From: Candidatus Obscuribacterales bacterium
GTDB lineage: Bacteria > Cyanobacteriota > Vampirovibrionia > Obscuribacterales > Obscuribacteraceae
DNA length: 45,140 bases
Direction: 5' to 3'
Assembly: GCA_019746975.1 (NCBI GenBank)
Contig: JAIERK010000078.1
Location: 1 to 45,140 of the forward strand
In this document: positions 26,076-34,215 of the stretch, in pieces
Layout of the letters: each line of letters starts with the position of its first letter
How positions within the stretch are numbered: position 1 is the stretch's first letter
Translations under genes and position numbers: made by a program
The notes under the pieces: model-generated
Database searches by the model: none
Seen by the model: the letters and a program-made list of their open reading frames with translations, nothing else
Told to the model about the DNA's origin: nothing

Positions 26076-26867
26076 CTATGACCGGCGCGCCTTCAGTTGC
26101 ATGGCCATCTGTAGTGCAAAAAGGATGCTCCATGGATGTGGTGGACAACCAGGCACATAAAGATCGACAGGGACTATTCCGTTGGCACCATTTGCTTCTG
26201 TATAACCGTTTTTATGAACGCCACCAGAGATAGCACAAGTGCCCAACGCAATAACCAGCCGAGGATCAGCCATCGCCTCATAGCAAGTCCTGAGCGGCTC
26301 GTGCATCGCCTTTGGCACAGGACCAGTAACAACAAGAGCATCGGCGAATCTGGGCGATGCCACCACAGATACACCAAAACGCTCCATATCGAAAATTGGA
26401 TTGCCGGAAGCTCCGATTTCCAGATCACAAGCACTACAGCCGGTAGACACGACTCGAACGGCCATTGAGCGTCTGAAAATTCCGCCACCACCGCTTACTG
26501 CACCGGTATTCACTGGCGGGAGTGATGTTTGAATTATTAGATGCTCTCTTTCAGATTGAGCTGTTCTTGTGCTTGGATTATTCACTATCGTTGCCGTAGG
26601 ACATATTGATGTGCATAATCCGCATGCGATGCAATTGCCCAGGTCAATACGAACATTCGCATGTTCAGCCTGTTGCTCAATTTGTATAGCGCTTGTAGGA
26701 CAAGCCTGTTCGCACTGTGCGCATTCGATACCAATACAATCGGAGTTCGTAAGCGAAGGCAAGCCCCGAACACCCTCTTGCAACGGCGGCGAAAGTTGAC
26801 TGGATGTCACCACACCTTTACTGACCAGATAGCTCAATAATCGAATCACGTTAACCTCATAAATCAT
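26076..26867 (-). CDS. Ehr/group-4-hydrogenase-like small subunit fused to a 2x[4Fe-4S] ferredoxin
   Basis: The protein has 263 residues from ATG 26867. In numbering from the upstream GTG (26873), the N-terminal ferredoxin part has C46-x4-C51-x2-C54-x3-C58-P and C81-x2-C84-x2-C87-x3-C91-P, enough for two [4Fe-4S] clusters (HyfH/HycF/NuoI type). The C-terminal part is the HycG/HyfI/NuoB small subunit with a full set for the proximal cluster: C146-S-A-C149, GTC213 and PGC243PPHP. In hyf, hyc and nuo operons these are separate genes, so the fusion is notable. It passes electrons between a soluble donor and the membrane arm. Its start overlaps the large subunit by 11 bases. Confidence 0.88.
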   Translation of the reverse strand: MIYEVNVIRLLSYLVSKGVVTSSQLSPPLQEGVRGLPSLTNSDCIGIECAQCEQACPTSAIQIEQQAEHANVRIDLGNCIACGLCTSICPTATIVNNPSTRTAQSEREHLIIQTSLPPVNTGAVSGGGGIFRRSMAVRVVSTGCSACDLEIGASGNPIFDMERFGVSVVASPRFADALVVTGPVPKAMHEPLRTCYEAMADPRLVIALGTCAISGGVHKNGYTEANGANGIVPVDLYVPGCPPHPWSILFALQMAMQLKARRS

Positions 26868-28338
26868 GACCACTGTAGGAAAGACTGAAGCTCTTATTGC
26901 ACAAAGGAAAGTCGGCGACCAAATTATTCCTGACCGCTATTGCCAGAGCGGTCCAGTTATTAACGCTGGGATCCTTGATTGCATAACGGCTAACGTGTCC
27001 TTCTGCATTGGTAAACACTAGATGAATTAGCTCACCCCTATGTGCTTCGACTATGCCGACGCCAATTTGATTTGACGGGAGCCTGTCAGGAAAGTCCAGT
27101 AGACTTGAGCCGGACGGCAATCTCTCGAGGATTTCGTCTATAAGCTCCAGACTTCGAGCAAGCTCGTCTATCCTGACGCGGACTCGAGCGAAAACATCGC
27201 CCTGCTCTGTCCATGCAACTTTTGGATTCAACTCCAGATAAGCTCCGTGATGAAAATGCATCCGGGCATCGTATTTAATACCAGAAGCTCGCCCAGCTAC
27301 TCCAACCAGACCAAAATCTGCTGCCAGCTTATTGGATACACGACCAACTCGCTGCATTCGATCGCAGGCGACTTGATTGCTTAAGAACATGTCGATCACC
27401 GAAACCAAGTCCTTTCTTAGTTTTATAGCTCTCGTCCGAATTTGGAGAAGCGATTTTGGAGAAGGATCATGGACTACGCCTCCAGGACAGACGAAAAATC
27501 TCTGAAATCTGGACCCGGTAAGAAGCTCGCCCAGTGCCAGGGCATCTCCTCGAAGCCGAGCCATTGAAGATGCGATCGCAAGAAATCCGATGTCACCCGC
27601 AATACCGCCGAGATCGGCTATGTGCATGGCCACTCGCTCAATCTCGAGCGTTAAGGACCTGAGGTAATCAGCCCTGAGCGAAGGCTCAACGCCAAAGATA
27701 GACTCTATCGCCACTGCATGGGCTAAGGCATAGGCAGCACCACTGTCGCTTGCAGCGGACTCTGCGATAAAACGAGCCTTCCTCCAGGAGACCTCAGTAA
27801 GTCGCTTTTCTATGCCGCGATGCACATAACCCAACCGTATCTCCAGATTGAGGATGATCTCGCCGAGACAGCTAAAGCGGAAGTGCCCTGGTTCAATTAT
27901 TCCAGCATGAATTGGCCCTACCGGTATCTCGTATACCCCGTCGCCCTTAACTTCGAGATGATGGTACTGCCTATGGTTATCCCCGCCAGGCGCGATCGCG
28001 CCAGTGCGTAAGGGAATGACCGACGCGGAGTACGGTTCATGCAACAGATTGTGCTTCAATCTCGGGTGTGATTTGGGCTTCAATCCGAAAAGGTCCCAAA
28101 CAGTTCGCTCATACCAGTGACTTTGAGGAATCACAGTTGAAAGCGAATGATAGGTATCGCCGTCGACTCGACTAGTCCAGGCAGATGCAGTGCCGGCTGT
28201 AGTATTCAGCACAAGGGTTACAAGCTGTTGCCCATCAATCGATGTGATTAGACCGAGTCGCCCACCGTCGTCATTCAACAAGGCTCTTAGCTTGTTTGCT
28301 CGTGCATCAACGGAGATTTCTACGCTATCAACTTTCAT
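26857..28338 (-). CDS. Ehr-type large subunit (NuoC-NuoD/HyfG-like) lacking [NiFe] ligands
   Basis: The protein has 493 residues. ATG 28338 overlaps the upstream stop as ATGA, while a longer open frame to 28416 is rejected. The N-terminal part is NuoC-like (RTVWDLFGL, HPRLKHNLLHEPY). The rest is the 49-kDa/hydrogenase large-subunit fold (VGPIHAGIIEPGHF, LGYVHRGIEKR). Active group-4 hydrogenases have a CxxC pair in the segment after ERI/ERV and another near the C-terminus. Here those places read AESAASDSG (about 193-201) and SFSLSYSGHDL (end), so all four cysteines are missing. It cannot bind a normal [NiFe] centre. This is the defining trait of energy-converting-hydrogenase-related (Ehr) complexes. 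No nickel maturation genes are nearby. Confidence 0.9.
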   Translation of the reverse strand: MKVDSVEISVDARANKLRALLNDDGGRLGLITSIDGQQLVTLVLNTTAGTASAWTSRVDGDTYHSLSTVIPQSHWYERTVWDLFGLKPKSHPRLKHNLLHEPYSASVIPLRTGAIAPGGDNHRQYHHLEVKGDGVYEIPVGPIHAGIIEPGHFRFSCLGEIILNLEIRLGYVHRGIEKRLTEVSWRKARFIAESAASDSGAAYALAHAVAIESIFGVEPSLRADYLRSLTLEIERVAMHIADLGGIAGDIGFLAIASSMARLRGDALALGELLTGSRFQRFFVCPGGVVHDPSPKSLLQIRTRAIKLRKDLVSVIDMFLSNQVACDRMQRVGRVSNKLAADFGLVGVAGRASGIKYDARMHFHHGAYLELNPKVAWTEQGDVFARVRVRIDELARSLELIDEILERLPSGSSLLDFPDRLPSNQIGVGIVEAHRGELIHLVFTNAEGHVSRYAIKDPSVNNWTALAIAVRNNLVADFPLCNKSFSLSYSGHDL

Positions 28339-29765
28339 TTCATATGCACCACGAACAGTGGAAGAGAGGTAATACCAGATGCTATCGCACACACAATCAA
28401 CAAGATTGGAATGCAACTAGTCGCAAACGGTCCGGGGCCGACCGTCTCTTTGGGAGACGTACCAAAGAGGATTCCGGCCAAATGAATATTGACTGCTACG
28501 AAGCTGACCAAGAGTGCCACCGTCAACGCTATCACAATCGACCAGTACCCCTTATTCGCGCTATCGATCAAAATGAGCAACTCGCTCACAAATGATCCAA
28601 ATGGCGGTGATCCCGTAACGCCGAAGGCCGCCAGGCCCAGCGCGATTCCCCAGACGGGGGAGAGGTTGAGAATCCCTTTGATGTCGGCCAGGCTCTTCTT
28701 ACCGGTAGCCTGAATAACGTTACCGGAAAGCAAGAACAGGGCAGCTTTGCAAACGCTGTGATTGAAGGCTTGCAAAAAAAATAGAGAGCCAGAGCCAAGT
28801 CCAATCGCGATAAGCATGATGCCAACATTTTCGATGCTCGAATATGCCCACAGCCTTTTTATTCCGTGTTGATGTATAAGGATTAAACTGGCCGCAAGCA
28901 CCGTTATGCAGCCTAGAGCCAGAGGGATTATTGTGGCAAGCTGACCATGGTGCGCTTCAACTACCAGTTGCGTCAATCGCCAGATAGGAAAGAGGGCGCA
29001 ATTGAGAAGCGCGCCGGATAGCATTGCCGATGCAGGCGCAGGCGCCTCGGAGTGGGCGTCCGGAAGCCAGCTATGGAGCGGAAAAACTCCCGCCTTAGTT
29101 CCGAATCCAACGACGCAGAAGATGTATCCCAATCTCAAAAGGGAATATTGCAATGAAGTAGCGTGATTGGTGAGCTCCGTGAAGTTCAGAGAACCGGTTG
29201 GCATCCCGCCATGCTGGCTCGATGCGAAAATTAGTATTGTGCCGAGTAGTGCAAAAGCGATGCCGACACTGCAAATCATTAAATACTTCCACGTTGCTTC
29301 CAGTGCATGTTTTGTCCGAGAGAAATACACTAGAGCCGCTGTCGCGAGCGTGGTCGCCTCGATGCAAACCCAGAGAATTCCCAGGTTTTCGCAAACAAAA
29401 ACCATACTCATCGCAAGTAGAAAGAAGCTTGCGCAGGCAAAAAAAATCTGCTCATGAGTCGCATTGTAAGTTGGTGACACGGTCTCTTCCATTTCGAAGA
29501 AGCACTTTGCATGGCTCAGAGCACATGCGCCTATGAATGTTGTTAATAGTAGAAACGAGGCACTAAGTCGATCGACCGAGAAATCCTCGGTCCATGAAAT
29601 TTGACTTTGGATGCCGATGACGATCGGCCAACAAAGCGACACTGCGACAATCAATTGCACCCAACATAGCAATGCGACGACAACTCGCGAGACTCTCGGT
29701 CTGGTGACGAGAGAAAAGACAGTGACCAGCAGCGGTACGAATCCCAACGTTAGTAAACTTTGCAT
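28335..29765 (-). CDS. HyfF/NuoN-like proton-pumping subunit (Ehr complex)
   Basis: This 476-residue integral membrane protein has about 14 helices of the Mrp/NuoL-M-N antiporter family. Channel residues are visible: a Glu in GILWVCIEATTL, Lys in GFGTKAGVFPLHSWLPDAH, and SSIENVG after KRLWAYS. Internal stop-to-start spacing is tight: it begins 3 bases after the HyfE-like gene and ends with an ATGA overlap to the large-subunit gene. It most resembles HyfF by order and by the SEAPAPASAMLSG segment. Predicted to translocate protons or Na+ coupled to electron flow in the hydrophilic arm. Confidence 0.88.
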   Translation of the reverse strand: MQSLLTLGFVPLLVTVFSLVTRPRVSRVVVALLCWVQLIVAVSLCWPIVIGIQSQISWTEDFSVDRLSASFLLLTTFIGACALSHAKCFFEMEETVSPTYNATHEQIFFACASFFLLAMSMVFVCENLGILWVCIEATTLATAALVYFSRTKHALEATWKYLMICSVGIAFALLGTILIFASSQHGGMPTGSLNFTELTNHATSLQYSLLRLGYIFCVVGFGTKAGVFPLHSWLPDAHSEAPAPASAMLSGALLNCALFPIWRLTQLVVEAHHGQLATIIPLALGCITVLAASLILIHQHGIKRLWAYSSIENVGIMLIAIGLGSGSLFFLQAFNHSVCKAALFLLSGNVIQATGKKSLADIKGILNLSPVWGIALGLAAFGVTGSPPFGSFVSELLILIDSANKGYWSIVIALTVALLVSFVAVNIHLAGILFGTSPKETVGPGPFATSCIPILLIVCAIASGITSLPLFVVHMK

Positions 29766-29768
29766 GAA

Positions 29769-30422
29769 CTAGTCCTTTAGTTGTGTCAATCGAGTCACAT
29801 CGATGTGCTCGAAACTATGCTGGATCTTAAATACTAGAAGTCCTGAAATCATGACGCCAACAAGGACATCAAGGAGAACTCCCATCTCTACGATCATTGG
29901 CATTCCATGGGTCTGCGTCAGCGCAAAAAGGTAAATACCGTTTTCTATAATCAAGAAACCGACAATTTGACTGATCGCAATACGCCTGGTCAACATAAGG
30001 ACCAAACCGCTAAACACGAGCGAAATCGCCGCAGTGGCTCCTGGCCATCCTCGTGAGAACTCTAAAGGGACAGGAAGACCACGCACTAATAGATAACTCA
30101 ATCCCAAGAATACTATTGTGAGGTGCATCGCCAGTGGTGCAGGAATGATCGATGCCGCGTCGCTCTGAATTCTAATTTTGTCGATCGCCATCACCAGACA
30201 AACCGGTACTATTAAGCCCTTGAGAATAGTTATGGCACAAGCAATTCCGTAAATACCCATATCATCAGCATGGGCGTGTGCGGTCATCGCCGTGGCAAAC
30301 CCAATAAACAATGTTTGTACGGAATACAATGCAAGATTGACCCTCAGGTGCGTGGCCCCAGCAATCAGGATTGCTGTAAATGAGGCGCCGAATACGACCA
30401 TCTCGAACAGATTAAGAATCAT
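29769..30422 (-). CDS. HyfE-like membrane subunit (Ehr complex)
   Basis: The protein has 217 residues from ATG 30422, which overlaps the preceding stop as ATGA. The longer frame to 30479 is not needed. About seven hydrophobic helices are present. The C-terminal half resembles NuoK, with the conserved buried Glu in QIVGFLIIENGIYLFAL and a second acidic residue in MPMIVEMGVLLDVLVG. HyfE subunits combine NuoK-like helices with extra N-terminal ones. It supplies part of the ion path between the HyfB/HyfF antiporter modules and the HyfC anchor. Confidence 0.85.
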   Translation of the reverse strand: MILNLFEMVVFGASFTAILIAGATHLRVNLALYSVQTLFIGFATAMTAHAHADDMGIYGIACAITILKGLIVPVCLVMAIDKIRIQSDAASIIPAPLAMHLTIVFLGLSYLLVRGLPVPLEFSRGWPGATAAISLVFSGLVLMLTRRIAISQIVGFLIIENGIYLFALTQTHGMPMIVEMGVLLDVLVGVMISGLLVFKIQHSFEHIDVTRLTQLKD

Positions 30423-31372
30423 TTGACCAAACTCCCACCAACTGCGATCAAGCCGGCAATCAGGCTCATCGTTAGACAATACGCAATAAACTCAGGAACT
30501 TTTCGCCACTGCAGCTTTACGGCAACACTCTCGAACGTGGCTACACAGCTTGCAATGACGAACATCAGAATGACGTGAATGATGCCCTGGGAGACGATCG
30601 TCATTGTCCATACGCACGGTATCGAGTGTAAGAAACATTGCGCACTCAACCCGAAAAGAATAGCCATTCTTAGAAGTTGCGAGCACTCCAACATGGCTAG
30701 ATTCGGTCCCGAGCACTCGAGGATCATAGCCTCATGTACCATCGTCAGCTCCAGGTGAGTCGTAGGGTCATCCACCGGCATACGAGAAAGCTCTACGAGA
30801 CCAGCAAGAATAACTGCGGTCCCAACCAACAGCCATATCCCCGACGTGTTGGAGAGCGCCGCGTTAGAGAATGAGAATATCGCATCCAGATCGCTGCTTT
30901 GCGTAAGAATTCCTATTGATGCAAGCGCAAGGACGAGTGCAGGCTCCACCAATGTCGAAATTGTCACTTCACGACTAGCGCCGAACGCACCAAATGCAGA
31001 ACCAGCATCCATTGCCGCAAGGACCGTAGAGAAGCGACTCAATGCCAGTAAATACAACACGAAAAACAGATCAGCCCCCAATGAAACTGGCTTGTAACAA
31101 AGCCATGGCACGCTCAGTGCAAGAAGAAGCATGACTGACAGATTAATCGCACCATTCCATTTAAAGATCCACGAGACGGTGGAACTCACCGTCTGTTTTT
31201 TTCTGAACAGCTTTACCAAATCGAAGAGTGCCTGGAAAATTGGCGGACCAACACGGTTCTGTAATCGGGCTTTTACCTTCCTGATCGTACCGATTAGAAG
31301 AATTGGAAGGAGGAAGCCACTGAATAGTGAGACAATCCATGCCACAACTGTATCTGCCGCCCCGTAATTCAT
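30419..31372 (-). CDS. HyfC/NuoH-like membrane anchor subunit (Ehr complex)
   Basis: The protein has 317 residues from ATG 31372, again an ATGA overlap with the upstream gene. Eight helices are expected. NuoH/HycD-type signatures are clear: ARLQNRVGPPIFQALFDLVKLFRK in the first loop, GAFGASREVTISTLVEPAL, and ELSRMPVDDPTTHLELTMVHEAM. NuoH-type subunits hold the hydrophilic arm on the membrane and form the entrance of the ion or quinone channel. The RVGPP, SRE and ELSRMPVDDP residues that line that cavity are intact, so coupling function is likely retained. Confidence 0.9.
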   Translation of the reverse strand: MNYGAADTVVAWIVSLFSGFLLPILLIGTIRKVKARLQNRVGPPIFQALFDLVKLFRKKQTVSSTVSWIFKWNGAINLSVMLLLALSVPWLCYKPVSLGADLFFVLYLLALSRFSTVLAAMDAGSAFGAFGASREVTISTLVEPALVLALASIGILTQSSDLDAIFSFSNAALSNTSGIWLLVGTAVILAGLVELSRMPVDDPTTHLELTMVHEAMILECSGPNLAMLECSQLLRMAILFGLSAQCFLHSIPCVWTMTIVSQGIIHVILMFVIASCVATFESVAVKLQWRKVPEFIAYCLTMSLIAGLIAVGGSLVK

Positions 31373-33327
31373 AGCAACGTACCCAACTGGAGAAGCAGTA
31401 TCAAGGTGACGCACAAATAGATAAGATAGAGATGAATACTACCGGCTTGCAGCTTCACCAAAGACTTTGCGAGCTTACTGACAATGGACAGCAATGGAAG
31501 ATAGACTCGCTGCTCCAGGAGTGACACCATATTTGGTTTCACTCTAATTTTCTCGGGAAAGTGCCTACGGTCTGTGCCCGTGAGCTCGAACTCCAGCTTG
31601 TAGCGAAGTATCGGTCTGAAAATCCGAGCAACCGGTTGAGCAAATGAATCCGAAGTCACTTGGGTTCTCGGACCGAGAGGGCCAAATCCGCAATCCCATG
31701 TGCGCGAAATTCGAACTTGCGATCCGGACAAGACAAGCTTAGAAAGCGCGAGCACTAACACGATGAGGGCAATTGCAGTAACGCGAAGATCAACGGTGAA
31801 CGCAGATTCAATGTGCGAATTGGTATGCACGGCAAGATCACACACCGGTTTCACCAAGAGCAAGATTTGCGGTACGGTCAACCCTAAAGCTACGCAGCCA
31901 ATTGCCAGAAACACCTGGGCGCAAACCATTCCGGATGAGCCCTCCGATGCTGCTCCAGATTGTTTTGACCGCGGCACCCCGAGGAAAATCACGGCCACGG
32001 CTTTGGCAAAACAGGCAAGGGCGAGACCTCCCACAACAGCCAGAATACAAATGATCGCAAGACACAATCCTCGGTCGATCAATGAAGATGAAAGCCAAAC
32101 ATTCCTGAACAGGCTCTGATAGAGGAGCCATTTGCCAGGAAATCCGTTGAGCGGTGGAAGAGCGCAGATTCCTACAGCACCAAGGACAAAGCAGCTCATC
32201 GTCCAGGGCATTTGCCGAACCAGGCCACCAAGCTGTCCGAGCTCTATTGTGTGAGCGGCTACATCGATCGATCCGGCACCAAAGAAAAGAAGTGTTTTGA
32301 AAAATCCGTGAGAAAGGCAGTGAAAGAGCCCTGCCGCAAGCCCGAGAGCAGCGACCTCAGGCACTCCTACCGATCGAGAAAGAATTGCAATACCAATGCA
32401 CGTAAATATCAAACCGACATTTTCAACACTCGAGTATGCAAGTAAGCGTTTCAGATCGTTTTGAACCAGCGCGAAAAGTACTCCCCAAAAGGCTGATACC
32501 ACCCCCAGAGTCACAGCTAAATATCCAATAGCGGCACAATTGAGATTACCTAATAAAAGAATTCGAACGACTCCGTACACAGCAGTTTTGATCATGACAC
32601 CCGACATAAGAGCAGAGACCGGAGTCGGAGCAGCCGGATGAGCGTAAGGCAACCATATATGGAATGGCCAGATACCAGCTTTGATGCAGAAGCCAATCAT
32701 CAAGAGCAACGCGGCACCATAGCTCTCGGGACGATCAAAGCACCAATCAGAAAATCTCCAACTGTGAAACATGGAGTACAACCAAATGAAGCCAAATGCG
32801 ATGAATGCAGTCGAAGTGCGCGTAGCACCGAGATAGATAATCGTCGCTCTCTGAACGCGATGCAGTGTATGTTCCGAAGATACAAGCACTGTAGACGACA
32901 AAGCCATCAATTCCCAAAACACGAGAAACGTAACTCCATCTCCACTTACAAATACGAGCATCATGGAGAGCACGAAGAGACAGTAGGCCGCCCAATACAG
33001 GCTCGAATTCATCCGAGAGTCCAGGTGCCGCAAGTACCGGGGAGAGAAAAGCGCTGAGGCAATACCGACGGTACCTAACAGAGCCAGGAACAACGCAGAA
33101 AGCCTGTCGATGACAAATGTAAATGACCATGGTCCGACCGCTAGAAAGCCCGGCCCTTGCCAGGCCATCGGCGTGTCGATCGACAACAGGGCCAATGCAA
33201 TCATGCAGGAGGAGGCAAGCAAAATCACAAAGGAAAATAGATGGTGACTGCTCCTTCTCCGACAAATAGCGAAGAGAGATCCTACCAACAAAATCGAACT
33301 AGCGGCCCAGAAAAAAATCGATGACAT
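31369..33327 (-). CDS. HyfB/NuoL-like proton-pumping subunit, first gene of the Ehr operon
   Basis: The protein has 652 residues in about 16 helices. Antiporter-family residues are present: VFWELMALSS (helix 5 Glu), FCIKAGIWPFHIWLPYAHPAAPTPVSALMSG (given here in part; helix 7 Lys in IKAGIWPFH), and KRLLAYSSVENVGL. It is the first gene after a promoter-like site with a 12-bp dyad 29 bases upstream. No clear ribosome site precedes the ATG. It begins the order B-C-E-F-G-I of hydrogenase-4-like operons, which is also the ehrABCD-L-S set. Confidence 0.9.
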   Translation of the reverse strand: MSSIFFWAASSILLVGSLFAICRRRSSHHLFSFVILLASSCMIALALLSIDTPMAWQGPGFLAVGPWSFTFVIDRLSALFLALLGTVGIASALFSPRYLRHLDSRMNSSLYWAAYCLFVLSMMLVFVSGDGVTFLVFWELMALSSTVLVSSEHTLHRVQRATIIYLGATRTSTAFIAFGFIWLYSMFHSWRFSDWCFDRPESYGAALLLMIGFCIKAGIWPFHIWLPYAHPAAPTPVSALMSGVMIKTAVYGVVRILLLGNLNCAAIGYLAVTLGVVSAFWGVLFALVQNDLKRLLAYSSVENVGLIFTCIGIAILSRSVGVPEVAALGLAAGLFHCLSHGFFKTLLFFGAGSIDVAAHTIELGQLGGLVRQMPWTMSCFVLGAVGICALPPLNGFPGKWLLYQSLFRNVWLSSSLIDRGLCLAIICILAVVGGLALACFAKAVAVIFLGVPRSKQSGAASEGSSGMVCAQVFLAIGCVALGLTVPQILLLVKPVCDLAVHTNSHIESAFTVDLRVTAIALIVLVLALSKLVLSGSQVRISRTWDCGFGPLGPRTQVTSDSFAQPVARIFRPILRYKLEFELTGTDRRHFPEKIRVKPNMVSLLEQRVYLPLLSIVSKLAKSLVKLQAGSIHLYLIYLCVTLILLLQLGTLL

Positions 33328-33355
33328 GTGATCAGGTCTTTTTGTACAAACATAC

Positions 33356-33402
33356 TAAGCGCTTTAGTAATGTCGCAATGGCTAAAGCGCTTAATCATTG
33401 TA
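33356..33402 (-). promoter_or_regulatory. Candidate Ehr operon promoter with 12-bp inverted repeat
   Basis: A -10-like TACAAT lies on the minus strand at 33402-33397. Immediately downstream is a perfect inverted repeat: TAAGCGCTTTAG (33356-33367) and CTAAAGCGCTTA (33382-33393), spacer 14 bases. Each arm itself contains the palindrome AAGCGCTT. The dyad would cover the transcription start, as an operator does. The -35 element is poor. No T tract follows on either strand, so a terminator for the phosphoribosyltransferase gene upstream is less likely. Confidence 0.45.
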
Positions 33403-33564
33403 GAGCATTCGTGTGATGAACCGGTGATCAAAGATCCAAGCCTAAAATCAGCACTCCACTCGATCAAGCCAGTAAGTCCGACGGCCCGAAGCGAAGAAGC
33501 GCTATCTAGGAAAAACGAGACGAGCTCGCTTCCTCCGGAATATTTAGCCTTGCCGGCTCGTTTA

Positions 33565-34191
33565 CTATCGCGCTGATCTAGCTGCAACGAACTGCTTTCC
33601 GTGTCCGACCTTTTCATTGATCGGCACACCCTTTTCGCAGAAGGGGCAACTCGAAGCCTCATAGGTGGGAATTTCGATGGAGCCGAGCGGCTCAAAGGGC
33701 GCGCCAAGGGAGTCAGACGAGACGGACCTTGGACTGCGATTAACCAGTACGGATGCGTTAATTACATTGCCACCGGTAGCACGCACAAGGTCGACAAACT
33801 TCTTCATTGTGGCACCACTGGTGGTGATATCGTCGACGGCTAGAACATTCTTTCCGGCGATGAATTCATCGTAGCCTCTGTCAAATTGAAAATTCTTGCT
33901 CGCATCGCGTTCAGCAAAGACACCGTGAACTTCACGTCCCTTCATGAGAGATAGATGATAGGCGGCCCAGTGAGCGGGTAGTATCCCACACATGATCGGT
34001 CCTGCTACCGTGTCGATGTCGAGGTGACTGAATTTTTCAGCCATCAGACGTCCAGCTTGATCGCACGCTCTTGTATGCGCGAACAAAATATTCTTATTGA
34101 TATAGATATCACCATGCTTTCCGGAGCTGTACACAAAGTGATCGTCTTTGAGGAATGCGCCGATATCTTCCAGAATTTGAATTATAGACAT
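33565..34191 (-). CDS. Orotate phosphoribosyltransferase-like protein
   Basis: The protein has 208 residues. The type-I phosphoribosyltransferase fold is shown by HFVYSSGKHGDIYINKN, AGPIMCGILPAHWAA and the PRPP-binding VLAVDDITTSGATMKK. PyrE makes OMP from orotate and PRPP in pyrimidine synthesis. The C-terminus ends in CPFC-x-KGVPI-x-x-x-VGHGKQF, a small Cys-pair tail found in some PyrE-like proteins. Substrate specificity is not certain, because other type-I transferases share these motifs. It follows the cysteine desulfurase by 24 bases on the same strand. Confidence 0.75.
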   Translation of the reverse strand: MSIIQILEDIGAFLKDDHFVYSSGKHGDIYINKNILFAHTRACDQAGRLMAEKFSHLDIDTVAGPIMCGILPAHWAAYHLSLMKGREVHGVFAERDASKNFQFDRGYDEFIAGKNVLAVDDITTSGATMKKFVDLVRATGGNVINASVLVNRSPRSVSSDSLGAPFEPLGSIEIPTYEASSCPFCEKGVPINEKVGHGKQFVAARSAR

Positions 34192-34215
34192 TGATTGATA
34201 CTCGAATACGAACTA

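Noticed and set aside
25942..26160. 72-codon plus-strand frame between carbonic anhydrase and small subunit
   Set aside because: It overlaps the 3' end of the small-subunit gene and a minus-strand promoter region, and shows no conserved feature.
28339..28416. Longer start for the Ehr large subunit
   Set aside because: ATG 28338 makes an ATGA overlap like other junctions in the operon. The extra 26 residues have no family match.
26076..33327. Functional group-4 [NiFe] hydrogenase (Hyf/Hyc)
   Set aside because: Gene order and subunits fit, but all four [NiFe] cysteines of the large subunit are replaced and no nickel-maturation gene is in the window.
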